From NCBI GenBank assembly GCA_045541305.1, contig JAZQIV010000044.1, positions 1 through 13,400 of the forward strand: a stretch of 13,400 nucleotides of DNA, given 5' to 3'. A program made the position numbers and the translations under genes. The stretch's first letter is position 1. Each line of letters starts with the position of its first letter. This stretch comes from RGIG3009 sp045541305. GTDB taxonomy: Bacteria; Bacillota; Clostridia; Oscillospirales; Acutalibacteraceae. Below are positions 1-6,236 of this stretch, piece after piece. The notes below the pieces were generated by a model that was not told the origin of the DNA, did no database searches, and was given only the letters and a program-made list of their open reading frames with translations.

Positions 1-24
1 CCCGATGAGGGTATCCTCATCGGG
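1..24 (-). terminator. Hairpin at window edge, probable intrinsic terminator
   Basis: A perfect 10 bp stem (CCCGATGAGG / CCTCATCGGG) closes a 4 nt loop. On the plus strand it is followed by G-rich sequence without a T tract. On the minus strand its downstream side lies outside the window. It sits 8 nt past the minus-strand stop codon at 33-35, so I assign it to minus-strand transcription. It could equally end a convergent gene to the left. Confidence 0.55.
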
Positions 25-32
25 GGGCGTTG

Positions 33-191
33 TTAGTTGGTGTAATGTTGAATGGCCTTTGCAACGCATTCGACGGTGTCGGAGGCGTGACGATCGATGC
101 TCGCCATGAAGCATTCATCAGCAACGCACATCTAACCGAAGCCTGCCAAAATTTCGTTGGTGCAGATATAATCCTGCTTGGTAATATGATT
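33..191 (-). pseudogene. Possible gene remnant or short ORF (32 aa plus upstream in-frame segment)
   Basis: On the minus strand an ATG at 131-129 opens a 32-residue frame (MCVADECFMASIDRH...) that stops at 33-35, just before the hairpin at 1-24. The same frame extends upstream across one TAG (132-134) for 19 more residues (NHITKQDYICTNEILAGFG) to a TAA at 192-194. Codon choice looks like real coding sequence and the stop is well placed for the terminator. However, the ATG has no good ribosome binding site. A decayed 3' end of a gene seems more likely than an intact small protein. I do not recognise the family. Positions 195-273, up to the next gene, show only two nearby GCATGC palindromes and no other feature. 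Confidence 0.3.
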
Positions 192-273
192 TTACAGTTA
201 TTCTACCAGCTTGCGGCTTCGGAAGAATCAGCGGCATGCCCGCTTTGCATGCAAGATGCGGACGCACCCTGAA

Positions 274-1203
274 TTATGCTTTTTTGTTTTTCTCTTTGGC
301 ACGTTTGTCGTTGATGATCTGCATGTGCTCGGCGGTGATGAACTCCACGTTGTTTTCCTTTGCCCAATCGACACAGCCCTTGAGCACCAACGGCAGAAAC
401 ACGCGCGGCACGGCGAGCACTGTTTTGAGCGCATCGTCGGTGAATTTGACAACATCGTCCGCACGGTCGGCGGCATAGCGCACCGATTCGAGCGAAGCTT
501 CACGCATTTGCAACAGCTCCGCGCGCATTTTGGTTTTGCGATGGAACCAAAAATTTTTGCTGTCACGATAGCCATAGTCCACCGGCAGGGCGGGGAAATC
601 CTTAGCTTTGACGCCATTGATGATCGCATCGCGGTACGGCTTTTTCATGAGGATCTTATCCACACGCAGGATAAAGTGTGCACCGAATTTGCTGGTAATG
701 CCGTTGAAATCGTGGTACGGCGGTTCGTAGCCGTTCAGCTCGCCGGCGGCGTCGCGATCGGCACCGTCCAGCTCGCGCACCCAGGTACATTCAATCGCCT
801 GGATGGCATCCGTGAGCACCGACGGGCGTTTTTCGCCGGTTTCTTCCTCCAGCAGACTGGTTTCCAGTTTGAATTTGCATTTGGGCATTTTTTCGCTCGG
901 TTTATCGCCGGGCCAGGATAATTTGACCGCTTCCTTGAACGTTTTGGGGTTGTCATCAATGAAATTCAACGTGCATTTGCCGTTACGCAGGATGTTCTGC
1001 GCGGTGTTGGACGAATTGCGGCAACACAACAGCATGGCGTAGTAGTCCTTGCCCGCCACATAATACGGCTGCACGAGCGAATAGGGACCCAAATTGGTGG
1101 TGCCGTCCTCGCACAGCGTGCTGATAATGACGGTAGGCATCGGGAAGAAAAGCGACGTTTGATAAAAGTTATCCACAATGCGTAAATTTTCAAAGCTACT
1201 CAT
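274..1203 (-). CDS. Flavin-reductase-like FMN-binding protein with PCP_red-like C-terminal tail
   Basis: The 309-residue product has an N-terminal split-barrel flavin reductase-like domain (about residues 8-210). It begins NFYQTSLFFPMPTVIIST and carries the family's segment for the isoalloxazine ring and phosphate (NLGPYSLVQPYYVAG, then LLCCRNSSNTAQNI). Such proteins bind FMN and act as flavin reductases or bind flavin without known substrate. The common family length is 150-210 residues. The extra part includes residues 255-303 (LAVPRVFLPLVLKGCVDWA, then ENNVEFITAEH), which resembles the small PCP_red domain of light-independent protochlorophyllide reductase-like proteins. That assignment is by eye only. 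The protein has no signal peptide and is presumably cytoplasmic. The ATG overlaps the stop of the HTH gene upstream by 4 nt (ATGA), so the two are probably translationally coupled and share the promoter at 2024-2052. Confidence 0.75.
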   Translation of the reverse strand: MSSFENLRIVDNFYQTSLFFPMPTVIISTLCEDGTTNLGPYSLVQPYYVAGKDYYAMLLCCRNSSNTAQNILRNGKCTLNFIDDNPKTFKEAVKLSWPGDKPSEKMPKCKFKLETSLLEEETGEKRPSVLTDAIQAIECTWVRELDGADRDAAGELNGYEPPYHDFNGITSKFGAHFILRVDKILMKKPYRDAIINGVKAKDFPALPVDYGYRDSKNFWFHRKTKMRAELLQMREASLESVRYAADRADDVVKFTDDALKTVLAVPRVFLPLVLKGCVDWAKENNVEFITAEHMQIINDKRAKEKNKKA

Positions 1204-1418
1204 TTTTCATTCTCCTTTTGATATTCCAACAAATCGCTGACAGTGCAATCCAACGTTTCACAGATGGCTGCCAAGGTGGCAAAACGAATGGCCGTAACTT
1301 TGTTGTTTTTGATTTTGGATAGATTCACATTGGAAATGCCGACGCGTTCGGCCAACGTATTGAGCGACATTTTGCGTTCGACCATCATGCGGTCGAGATG
1401 CAGCACGATTTTCCCCAT
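1200..1418 (-). CDS. YozG-like Cro/C1-type HTH transcriptional regulator
   Basis: The 72-residue protein is almost only a helix-turn-helix: LDRMMVERKMSLNTLAERVG, ISNVNLSKIKNNKVTAIRF, then TLAAICETLDCTVSDLLEYQ. This closely follows the small YozG-like XRE proteins that sit beside DUF2975 genes in Firmicutes. The start at 1418 is chosen because a GGAGAGAAG ribosome binding site lies just upstream and the family begins near this methionine. The longer frame to 1520 would run inside the DUF2975 gene. The DUF2975 gene ends 13 nt upstream and the flavin reductase-like gene overlaps its stop, so it is the middle gene of a three-gene unit. It is likely a DNA-binding regulator, possibly of its own operon through repeats near 2038-2068, which is an inference. 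Confidence 0.88.
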   Translation of the reverse strand: MGKIVLHLDRMMVERKMSLNTLAERVGISNVNLSKIKNNKVTAIRFATLAAICETLDCTVSDLLEYQKENEK

Positions 1419-1431
1419 ACGCTTCTCTCCT

Positions 1432-1989
1432 TTACAGCAAACCATCGACATCTTGTTCCAGCTCGGCACCGCGGGCAAAATACTGTGTGAGGCACAAAAC
1501 GATGATACCCATGATGACACCGGTTTGGTCCATGTACACCTCGGCGTGATAACCGCCCGCTACCAGCTGGATGATCCCGCTCGTGACAAACCCGATCAAC
1601 GGAACGGCGATGCAGGAAATGCCGATCTTTTTCAGCCGCGAAATGTTTTCAGCGCAAAACGGGGTGTTTTTTTCGGCTTGCTTGATGAGGAGATACAACC
1701 AACGGAAAATAAGAGCGACCAACGCGAAAATGGCGGTGGCGCCAACGGCAAACAGGCACAAAACCGTGGTGTGAAGCTCGCCGGACGATACCTTGGCGAC
1801 CACTTCCAAGCCATAGGCCGACAGCCGACCGTCCACCGCCAACGATTCCACATCCATGACATATTTGAGCCACTGCGGCGCAGCCAAAGAAAGGATGCCT
1901 GCCACCGCCATTAAGGCTGCGGATACCCAATGCCCGACCTCCAAAATTTTGACCATGACCAACGCTGCTTTACTGATACCTTTGTTCAT
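1432..1989 (-). CDS. DUF2975 family membrane protein
   Basis: The 185-residue protein has four apparent membrane segments (about residues 19-38, 73-98, 124-145 and 155-172). It also has two family hallmarks: NTPFCAENISRLKKIG after the second segment and YFARGAELEQDVDGLL at the C-terminus. DUF2975 proteins have no established biochemical function, and they are regularly paired with a YozG-like HTH regulator, as here. The start at 1989 is supported by AAAGGAGG seven bases upstream. The longer frame to 2019 has no ribosome binding site and would begin next to the predicted transcription start. The promoter is at 2024-2052. A membrane sensor-like partner that controls the cytoplasmic HTH protein is plausible but not shown by the sequence. 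Confidence 0.85.
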   Translation of the reverse strand: MNKGISKAALVMVKILEVGHWVSAALMAVAGILSLAAPQWLKYVMDVESLAVDGRLSAYGLEVVAKVSSGELHTTVLCLFAVGATAIFALVALIFRWLYLLIKQAEKNTPFCAENISRLKKIGISCIAVPLIGFVTSGIIQLVAGGYHAEVYMDQTGVIMGIIVLCLTQYFARGAELEQDVDGLL

Positions 1990-2023
1990 ACCGTTGCCTC
2001 CTTTGTGTGTTCTTGGCAACTAC

Positions 2024-2052
2024 ACCATAGCATAGTTTTTAATGTTTGTCAA
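2024..2052 (-). promoter_or_regulatory. Sigma-A promoter of the DUF2975-HTH-flavoprotein unit
   Basis: On the minus strand TTGACA (2052-2047) is a perfect -35 box. A 17 bp spacer separates it from TATGGT (2029-2024). Transcription would start near 2017, about 28 nt before the ATG at 1989. Confidence 0.75.
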
Positions 2053-2068
2053 CATAAATTTAATGTTT
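2038..2068. repeat. Direct repeat at the promoter, possible operator
   Basis: The 10-mer TTTAATGTTT occurs at 2038-2047 and again at 2059-2068, exactly 21 bp apart (two helical turns). It flanks and touches the -35 box. Between the copies AACATAAATTT forms an imperfect inverted partner of the second copy. The distal copy overlaps the last codon of the TetR gene. Placement suggests a regulator binding site, perhaps for the HTH protein of this unit. Confidence 0.45.
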
Positions 2069-2659
2069 ACCGTTAATTTTTATTTGTTTCGCATTAATTA
2101 TCGCCTGTTTCATGAGCGGGTCGACCGTAGCGGCAAAATAATTGGCAATGGTTTCGGGAGATTCTTTGCAACGGTGCGAAATCCAAAAACGAACTGCCTC
2201 GACGAAGGAGGCGGCGATGTGATTGGTCCAGTATTCCTCCGGCAAAGTGGGAACGGCGGAGTGGGGATACAGCGGCAGGATCAGTTTTTTGAGGTTGGTT
2301 TTGAAGTACTGTAAAAAGATTTCGTTGTTTTCGGATGAAAGCAGCTGCAGTATCGACCGCTCGGTTTGCTGCAGATGGCGCAGCAAATGCAAAAACACCG
2401 AATCCTGCGAGGTGCCGTATGCACACGGGGGTGTGGAATTAACCGACATAGCGGTATCGGCAATGTGGTCAAACAAATCCTCGCACAGCTCCTTGAGCAG
2501 GAAATCCTTGGTTTCGAAATGCGCGTAAAACGTCGCACGCCCCACGTCGGCGCGCTCCAGGATATCCCCCACCGTGATGCGGTGATACGGCCGCTCCGAC
2601 AGCAATTCGATAAACGCTTTGAAGATCGCTTCGCGTGTTTTGCGTTGACGTCTGTCCAT
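2060..2659 (-). CDS. TetR/AcrR family transcriptional regulator
   Basis: The 199-residue protein opens with a TetR N-terminal DNA-binding domain. The segment DRRQRKTREAIFKAFIELL leads into the helix-turn-helix ITVGDILERADVGRATFYAHF (about residues 28-48), followed by ETKDFLLKELCEDL. The C-terminal part is helical and ligand-binding by family precedent, and it is too variable to name an inducer. The start at 2659 follows GGAGGG at good spacing. The longer frame to 2731 would overlap the divergent gene's promoter and has no ribosome binding site. It is transcribed divergently from the CDF efflux gene, with a 28 bp palindrome between them, which is the standard layout of a local repressor and its target. 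The inducer may therefore be a metal, but that is inferred from the neighbour alone. Confidence 0.88.
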   Translation of the reverse strand: MDRRQRKTREAIFKAFIELLSERPYHRITVGDILERADVGRATFYAHFETKDFLLKELCEDLFDHIADTAMSVNSTPPCAYGTSQDSVFLHLLRHLQQTERSILQLLSSENNEIFLQYFKTNLKKLILPLYPHSAVPTLPEEYWTNHIAASFVEAVRFWISHRCKESPETIANYFAATVDPLMKQAIINAKQIKINGKH

Positions 2660-2724
2660 GCTTGTTACCCTCCGTACAATTTTGTGGTTTTGTTCGGTAT
2701 GGAACACCGTGGCACAACTATCTG

Positions 2725-2754
2725 TTGTCAAAACAGTCAGCCAATCGATATAAT
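2725..2754 (+). promoter_or_regulatory. Promoter of the CDF efflux gene
   Basis: TTGTCA (2725-2730) and a consensus TATAAT (2749-2754) are separated by 18 bp. The start site would fall near 2761, at the left edge of the palindrome at 2763-2790. A repressor bound there would block initiation. Confidence 0.65.
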
Positions 2755-2762
2755 AATACCGA

Positions 2763-2790
2763 ACAATATGTTCTATATAGAATATATTGT
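2763..2790. promoter_or_regulatory. 28 bp palindromic operator, probably for the adjacent TetR protein
   Basis: The segment is a near-perfect inverted repeat: ACAATATG then TTCTATATAGAA then TATATTGT. Only one symmetric base pair is mismatched (G at 2770 against T at 2783). It lies immediately downstream of the efflux gene's -10 box. It also covers the region where a divergent tetR promoter would lie, for which only a weak TATTAT -10 near 2753-2758 is visible. Size and placement suit a TetR dimer-pair operator. Its identity as the target of this TetR is inferred. Confidence 0.7.
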
Positions 2791-2825
2791 ACTAAAAAAT
2801 CAAAGTTCGGTCAAGAGGTGCCCAC

Positions 2826-3713
2826 ATGAAAACAGAACGGAATATTGGAATTGCATTTGTGCTGAATCTGGCATTTGCCGTGCTGGAAACGGTTGGCGGC
2901 TTGGTGACAGGAAGCGTGGCAATCATATCCGATGCGATACACGATTTGGGGGATGCGCTCAGCATTGGCGTTTCGTACATACTGGAACGTAAAAGCCGCG
3001 CAAAACCCGACGCGGTGTACACGTATGGTTATGCGCGGTATTCGGTGATCGGCAGCGCTTTTACCACGTTAATTCTGATTTTGGGGTCTGCAGCGGTGAT
3101 CTACGGTGCGGTGTGCCGGTTAATCGCCCCCAGCCCGATTGATTACAACGGTATGATACTGTTTGCGGTGGTGGGGGTAACGGTGAACCTGTCGGCTGCT
3201 TTTGTGACCCGTGGCGGCGAGTCGCTGAACCAAAAAGCGGTGAATCTACACATGCTGGAGGACGTGCTGGGATGGGTTGCCGTGCTGGTGGGGGCAGCTG
3301 TGATGCGCTTTACCGATTGGGCGGTGTTGGATCCGCTGTTATCCATCGCGGTGGCGATATTCATTCTGACACACGCCGTGCACAACGCCAAGGAAACGAT
3401 AGACGTGCTGCTGGAAAAGATCCCGACGGATCTTTCCCTCCCCCGACTTCGGGAGCATCTGTGTGAACTGGAGGGTGTGACGGACGTGCATCACATTCAC
3501 GTGTGGAGTATGGACAAACATTGTCACATTGCCACGCTGCACGTAGTCAGTAATGACGAACCCGCCGCCATCAAGGCGCGGATACGCGAGGAGCTGCGGG
3601 AGCATGGAATTGGGCACGCGACGGTGGAAGTGGAATCGGTGGGAGAAGCATGTGAAGCCAAGCAATGTGACACCTCGTACACCGTTGTTTCGCATCATCA
3701 CCATCACCATTAA
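2826..3713 (+). CDS. Cation diffusion facilitator (CDF) metal efflux protein with C-terminal His6
   Basis: This 295-residue inner-membrane transporter exports divalent metal, by family precedent zinc, cadmium or cobalt in exchange for protons. Six membrane segments are visible between residues 8 and 185. The transport site shows as HDLGD in TM2 (H39, D43) and NLHMLED in TM5 (H142, D146), the HD-HD pattern common in zinc/cadmium exporters. Residues 205-272 form the cytoplasmic ferredoxin-like domain (DVHHIHVWSMDKHCHIATLH). The tail after residue 275 has two cysteines and ends in six histidines directly before the stop. The histidines may form a metal-binding appendage. The start follows AAGAGGTG. 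The gene is divergent from a TetR regulator, with a palindrome at its transcription start, and is followed by its own terminator. Confidence 0.92.
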   Translation: MKTERNIGIAFVLNLAFAVLETVGGLVTGSVAIISDAIHDLGDALSIGVSYILERKSRAKPDAVYTYGYARYSVIGSAFTTLILILGSAAVIYGAVCRLIAPSPIDYNGMILFAVVGVTVNLSAAFVTRGGESLNQKAVNLHMLEDVLGWVAVLVGAAVMRFTDWAVLDPLLSIAVAIFILTHAVHNAKETIDVLLEKIPTDLSLPRLREHLCELEGVTDVHHIHVWSMDKHCHIATLHVVSNDEPAAIKARIREELREHGIGHATVEVESVGEACEAKQCDTSYTVVSHHHHHH

Positions 3714-3716
3714 CAG

Positions 3717-3746
3717 ACAAGGGAGAATCAAACGATTCTCCCTTGT
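3717..3746 (+). terminator. Intrinsic terminator between convergent CDF and nitroreductase genes
   Basis: A perfect 13 bp stem (ACAAGGGAGAATC / GATTCTCCCTTGT) closes an AAAC loop. A T-rich run (GTTGTTTG) follows on the plus strand. It starts 3 nt past the CDF stop and may also serve the minus-strand gene ending at 3759. Confidence 0.8.
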
Positions 3747-3758
3747 GTTGTTTGACAC

Positions 3759-4289
3759 TTATTCAATTGTGGTGACAAGTTCCGACAAAGCTTTGCGCTT
3801 TTTGGGACGCAAGGAATCGTCCGCCTTGGCATAACCGAGCGAGATAACCAAGCGCGGTGTGCCGTCCAAGGCACACAGGCGCGTTAAGGCGGCGGCATCG
3901 AACCAGCCGAGGATACAGCTGCCGAGACCTTGCGCCGCGGCTTCGGCGGTCATGTATGCCGCCACGATGCCAATATCGATGGAGCGATAATCATTGTGCT
4001 TGAGTTTGGCACCGACCGCCGCCGTTTTGACATACGGTTTTTCGGAAATCACCAGTTGAATGGGGGCCTCGCTTGCAAAGGCATTCATGCCTATGCTTTG
4101 GGTAGCTTTGGCAGCGGCTTTTGCTGCGTCGCCCGTGCACACGGTGATGTGATACGGTTGCCCGTTGCAGGCAGACGGTGCCAATTGTGCCGCTTGCAAA
4201 ACAGCATCCAGTTTTTCGGGTTCTACCGCCCGCTCGGCATCGTACCGACGGCAGGATTGGCGAGTGTTGGCAATCTCGTTAAAGTTCAT
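3759..4289 (-). CDS. Nitroreductase family protein
   Basis: The 176-residue protein belongs to the FMN-dependent nitroreductase superfamily and would reduce nitro, quinone or similar substrates with NAD(P)H. Visible family elements are RQSCRRYD near the N-terminus (FMN phosphate contact), LAPSACNGQPYHITV (residues 36-50), YRSIDIGIVAAYMTAEAAAQ and GLGSCILGWFD (residues 101-131), and the C-terminal LVISLGYAKADDSLRPKKRK. The length matches the short nitroreductases. The start at 4289 has AAAAAGGAGTGG just upstream and overlaps the GNAT stop by 4 nt (ATGA), so the two genes are co-transcribed from the promoter at 4737-4765. The longer frame to 4394 lies inside the GNAT gene. Its substrate cannot be told from the sequence. 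Confidence 0.9.
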   Translation of the reverse strand: MNFNEIANTRQSCRRYDAERAVEPEKLDAVLQAAQLAPSACNGQPYHITVCTGDAAKAAAKATQSIGMNAFASEAPIQLVISEKPYVKTAAVGAKLKHNDYRSIDIGIVAAYMTAEAAAQGLGSCILGWFDAAALTRLCALDGTPRLVISLGYAKADDSLRPKKRKALSELVTTIE

Positions 4290-4711
4290 ATCTCCCACTC
4301 CTTTTTCATCCAAACGTGCGGGCAGCCTTGTTCCTCTTCCACCTCGCTGCACGCAACGTACCCAAGCGATTCGTAAAAACCGCAGGCATGGCATTGCGAG
4401 TGCAACTGCAGCTGCGTGCCTCCGCGTGCCTGTACCGCCTGCTCGGCTTCAGTCATTAGCAAGCGGCCGACACCCGTACCGCGGTATTCTTTGAGAACGC
4501 ACAAGCGACCAAGCAGGTACGTTTGACCGTCGTCTTGTGTAAACACACGGCAGGTGCCGAGCGGCTCGTGATCCTCGCCGAATGCTACCAAATGGATGGC
4601 AATTGCATCCACCGCGTCAAATTCATCTGTAAACCCTTGTTCTTCCACGAACACGGTGGTGCGAAGCTGCATCGCGACCTCCGGCATGGAGGGGAATATG
4701 CGGACCGTCAT
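4286..4711 (-). CDS. GNAT family N-acetyltransferase
   Basis: The 141-residue protein has the acetyl-CoA-binding motif A: LGRLCVLKEYRGTGVGRLLM, with RGTGVG at residues 77-82, followed by TEAEQAV. It also has a typical C-terminal motif B (HACGFYESLGYV). The N-terminal part (LRTTVFVEEQGF, then DAIAIHLVAF) is like the ElaA/YjcF branch of the superfamily. It probably transfers acetyl from acetyl-CoA to a small amine, with the substrate unknown. It is the first gene of a two-gene unit and its stop overlaps the nitroreductase start. AAAGGA is the probable ribosome binding site. The promoter at 4737-4765 is divergent from that of the MATE gene. Confidence 0.9.
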   Translation of the reverse strand: MTVRIFPSMPEVAMQLRTTVFVEEQGFTDEFDAVDAIAIHLVAFGEDHEPLGTCRVFTQDDGQTYLLGRLCVLKEYRGTGVGRLLMTEAEQAVQARGGTQLQLHSQCHACGFYESLGYVACSEVEEEQGCPHVWMKKEWEI

Positions 4712-4736
4712 GGCGGTTCACCGTCCTTTACCTTTG

Positions 4737-4765
4737 AGTATACAAGAAAGGGGCAAAATTCTCAA
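4737..4765 (-). promoter_or_regulatory. Promoter of the GNAT-nitroreductase unit
   Basis: On the minus strand TTGAGA (4765-4760) and TATACT (4742-4737) are spaced by 17 bp. Transcription would start about 20 nt upstream of the ATG at 4711. Confidence 0.7.
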
Positions 4766-4783
4766 TATTTTTTCGGGTTTCTC

Positions 4784-4811
4784 TTGCTTTTTTCTTATAA
4801 AAGAATATAAT
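4784..4811 (+). promoter_or_regulatory. Promoter of the MATE efflux gene
   Basis: TTGCTT (4784-4789) and a perfect TATAAT (4806-4811) are separated by 16 bp in a T-rich tract. The start codon is at 4836, giving a leader of under 20 nt. Confidence 0.65.
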
Positions 4812-4835
4812 GGCGGTGAAAGTCGGTGAGAACAC

Positions 4836-6203
4836 ATGAAATACGGAAACCGAAACATCAACATGGTACAGGGACCGTTGTTCGGAAGCATTATACGCTA
4901 TACTCTTCCGATCATTGCCACGGGCTTGCTGCAATTGTTATTCAACGCCGCGGATCTGGTGGTGGTGGGACAATTTTGCGGCAGTATATCGGTTGCCGCG
5001 GTGGGAACCACCGCTCCAATCACCAGCCTGATGATCAACTTTTTTATCGGGCTTTCGGTGGGGGTTGGCGTTGCGGTCGCGCAGGCGATCGGTGCCAAAG
5101 AAGACACCCAGGTGCACCGCACGGTGCACACCGTGTTGCCGCTTATATTGATCTGCGGCGGTATTCTCACGGCACTGGGCCTTGTGGGGTCACAGCAATT
5201 TTTGGTTTGGATAGGCACCCCTGATGATGTGTTGCCGTTATCCACTGTGTATATGCGGATCATTTTCGGCGGGGTTACGTTTTCGCTTGCCTACAATTTC
5301 TTGGCGGCTATTCTTCGTGCGGCCGGCGACACCAAAAGCCCTTTGATCTTTTTGACCATTGCGGGTGTTGCGAACGTTGCGCTCAACGTTATATTTGTAA
5401 CGCTGTTCCACATGAACGTGGCCGGCGTGGCGTTGGCTACGGTGTTATCGCAAGTGTTGTCCGCGGTGCTTACGCTGCGCGCACTGATGCGGCGTACGGA
5501 TGCCTGCCAATTACGGATATCGGAATCCCGCATTTACACAGCGCCGCTGAAACGGATTGTTCAGATCGGGTTGCCAGCCGGTATTCAAAGCTCATTGTTT
5601 TCCATTTCCAACGTGCTGATTCAATCCTCCATCAATTCGTTTGGTGCTGCGGTGATGTCGGGAAATGCCGCGGCACAAAATATCGACGGATTTATCGGCA
5701 CGGCGATCAACGGTTTCCACCAGGCGGCTGTGAATTTTACCGGTCAAAATGTGGGTGCCAAGCAATACGATCGCGTGCGAAAAGTCCTGGGGATTTGCCT
5801 TGGCTGCGGTGTGGTGACCGGCATGCTGCTCAGCGCGGTGATTTACGCGTTTGGGCCGCAATTACTATCGATTTATATCAACGATTCCGCCGAAGCCATT
5901 ACATACGGTATGATTCGTTTAACTTACTTGGGATTGCCCTATTGTTGCTGTGCGCTGATGGACGTTTCCACCGGTGCTTTGCGCGGCATGGGAGCCTCTG
6001 CCGCACCGATGCTGATTTCGGTGCTGGGAATTTGCGGGTTCCGTGTGGTGTGGATCTACACGATCTTTTCGATTCCCGCCTTTCACACGCTGCCGGTGCT
6101 GTATATCTCCTACGTGGTATCGTGGCTGCTAACCGCCGCAGCCGAGTTGATCGCATTTGTATTGCTGTATCGAAAGCAACGGCGAGCGGTTCTTCGCGGA
6201 TAG
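4836..6203 (+). CDS. MATE family multidrug efflux transporter
   Basis: The 455-residue membrane protein has about twelve hydrophobic segments in two MatE halves (roughly residues 15-175 and 240-400). The first half has the family signature LLQLLFNAADLVVVGQFCG with an aspartate at residue 40. A second hallmark is LAAILRAAGDTKSPL near residue 160, matched in the second half by STGALRGMGASAAPML. MATE proteins extrude cationic drugs or metabolites using a sodium or proton gradient. This sequence resembles the DinF/NorM-like clostridial branch, and the substrate is unknown. The start at 4836 follows GGTGAG at suitable spacing. It is a single-gene unit, divergent from GNAT-nitroreductase and ended by the terminator at 6205-6235. 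Confidence 0.93.
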   Translation: MKYGNRNINMVQGPLFGSIIRYTLPIIATGLLQLLFNAADLVVVGQFCGSISVAAVGTTAPITSLMINFFIGLSVGVGVAVAQAIGAKEDTQVHRTVHTVLPLILICGGILTALGLVGSQQFLVWIGTPDDVLPLSTVYMRIIFGGVTFSLAYNFLAAILRAAGDTKSPLIFLTIAGVANVALNVIFVTLFHMNVAGVALATVLSQVLSAVLTLRALMRRTDACQLRISESRIYTAPLKRIVQIGLPAGIQSSLFSISNVLIQSSINSFGAAVMSGNAAAQNIDGFIGTAINGFHQAAVNFTGQNVGAKQYDRVRKVLGICLGCGVVTGMLLSAVIYAFGPQLLSIYINDSAEAITYGMIRLTYLGLPYCCCALMDVSTGALRGMGASAAPMLISVLGICGFRVVWIYTIFSIPAFHTLPVLYISYVVSWLLTAAAELIAFVLLYRKQRRAVLRG

Positions 6204-6204
6204 T

Positions 6205-6235
6205 AAAAGCGGGTATCGTTTTGATACCCGCTTTT
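6205..6235. terminator. Bidirectional intrinsic terminator between MATE and flavodoxin-like genes
   Basis: A perfect 13 bp stem (AAAAGCGGGTATC / GATACCCGCTTTT) has a 5 nt loop. T-rich runs arise on either strand because the stem ends in A/T tracts. It begins 1 nt past the MATE stop and ends 1 nt before the convergent gene's stop. Confidence 0.9.
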
Positions 6236-6236
6236 G

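Larger units (their letters stand above)
2692..2811. repeat. Three copies of GTTCGGT in the tetR-CDF intergenic region
   Basis: GTTCGGT is present at 2692-2698 and 2805-2811, and its reverse complement ACCGAAC at 2758-2764. The first copy extends to an inverted 9-mer pair (GTTCGGTAT at 2692-2700 and ATACCGAAC at 2756-2764). The second and third copies bracket the 28 bp palindrome. They may be extra half-sites or may form a leader hairpin in the efflux transcript. Chance cannot be excluded for a 7-mer. Confidence 0.35.

Noticed and set aside
231..256. GCATGC palindromes as a terminator for the flavin-reductase-like gene
   Set aside because: The possible stem is only 6 bp and has no following T tract on the minus strand. 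The hairpin at 1-24 is a better candidate.
211..921. Plus-strand 236-residue open frame
   Set aside because: It is antisense to the flavin-reductase-like gene, lacks a ribosome binding site and recognisable domain, and has the odd composition of a shadow frame.
1243..1914. Plus-strand 223-residue open frame
   Set aside because: It is antisense to both the HTH and DUF2975 genes, which match their families end to end.
2660..2731. Extended N-terminus of the TetR protein (start at 2731)
   Set aside because: The extension has no ribosome binding site and covers part of the divergent efflux promoter. The start at 2659 follows GGAGGG and matches normal TetR N-termini.
3690..3713. His6 codons as vector contamination
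   Set aside because: The coding frame, the stop and the perfect native terminator immediately following are continuous with chromosomal genes on both sides, and there is no linker or protease site.
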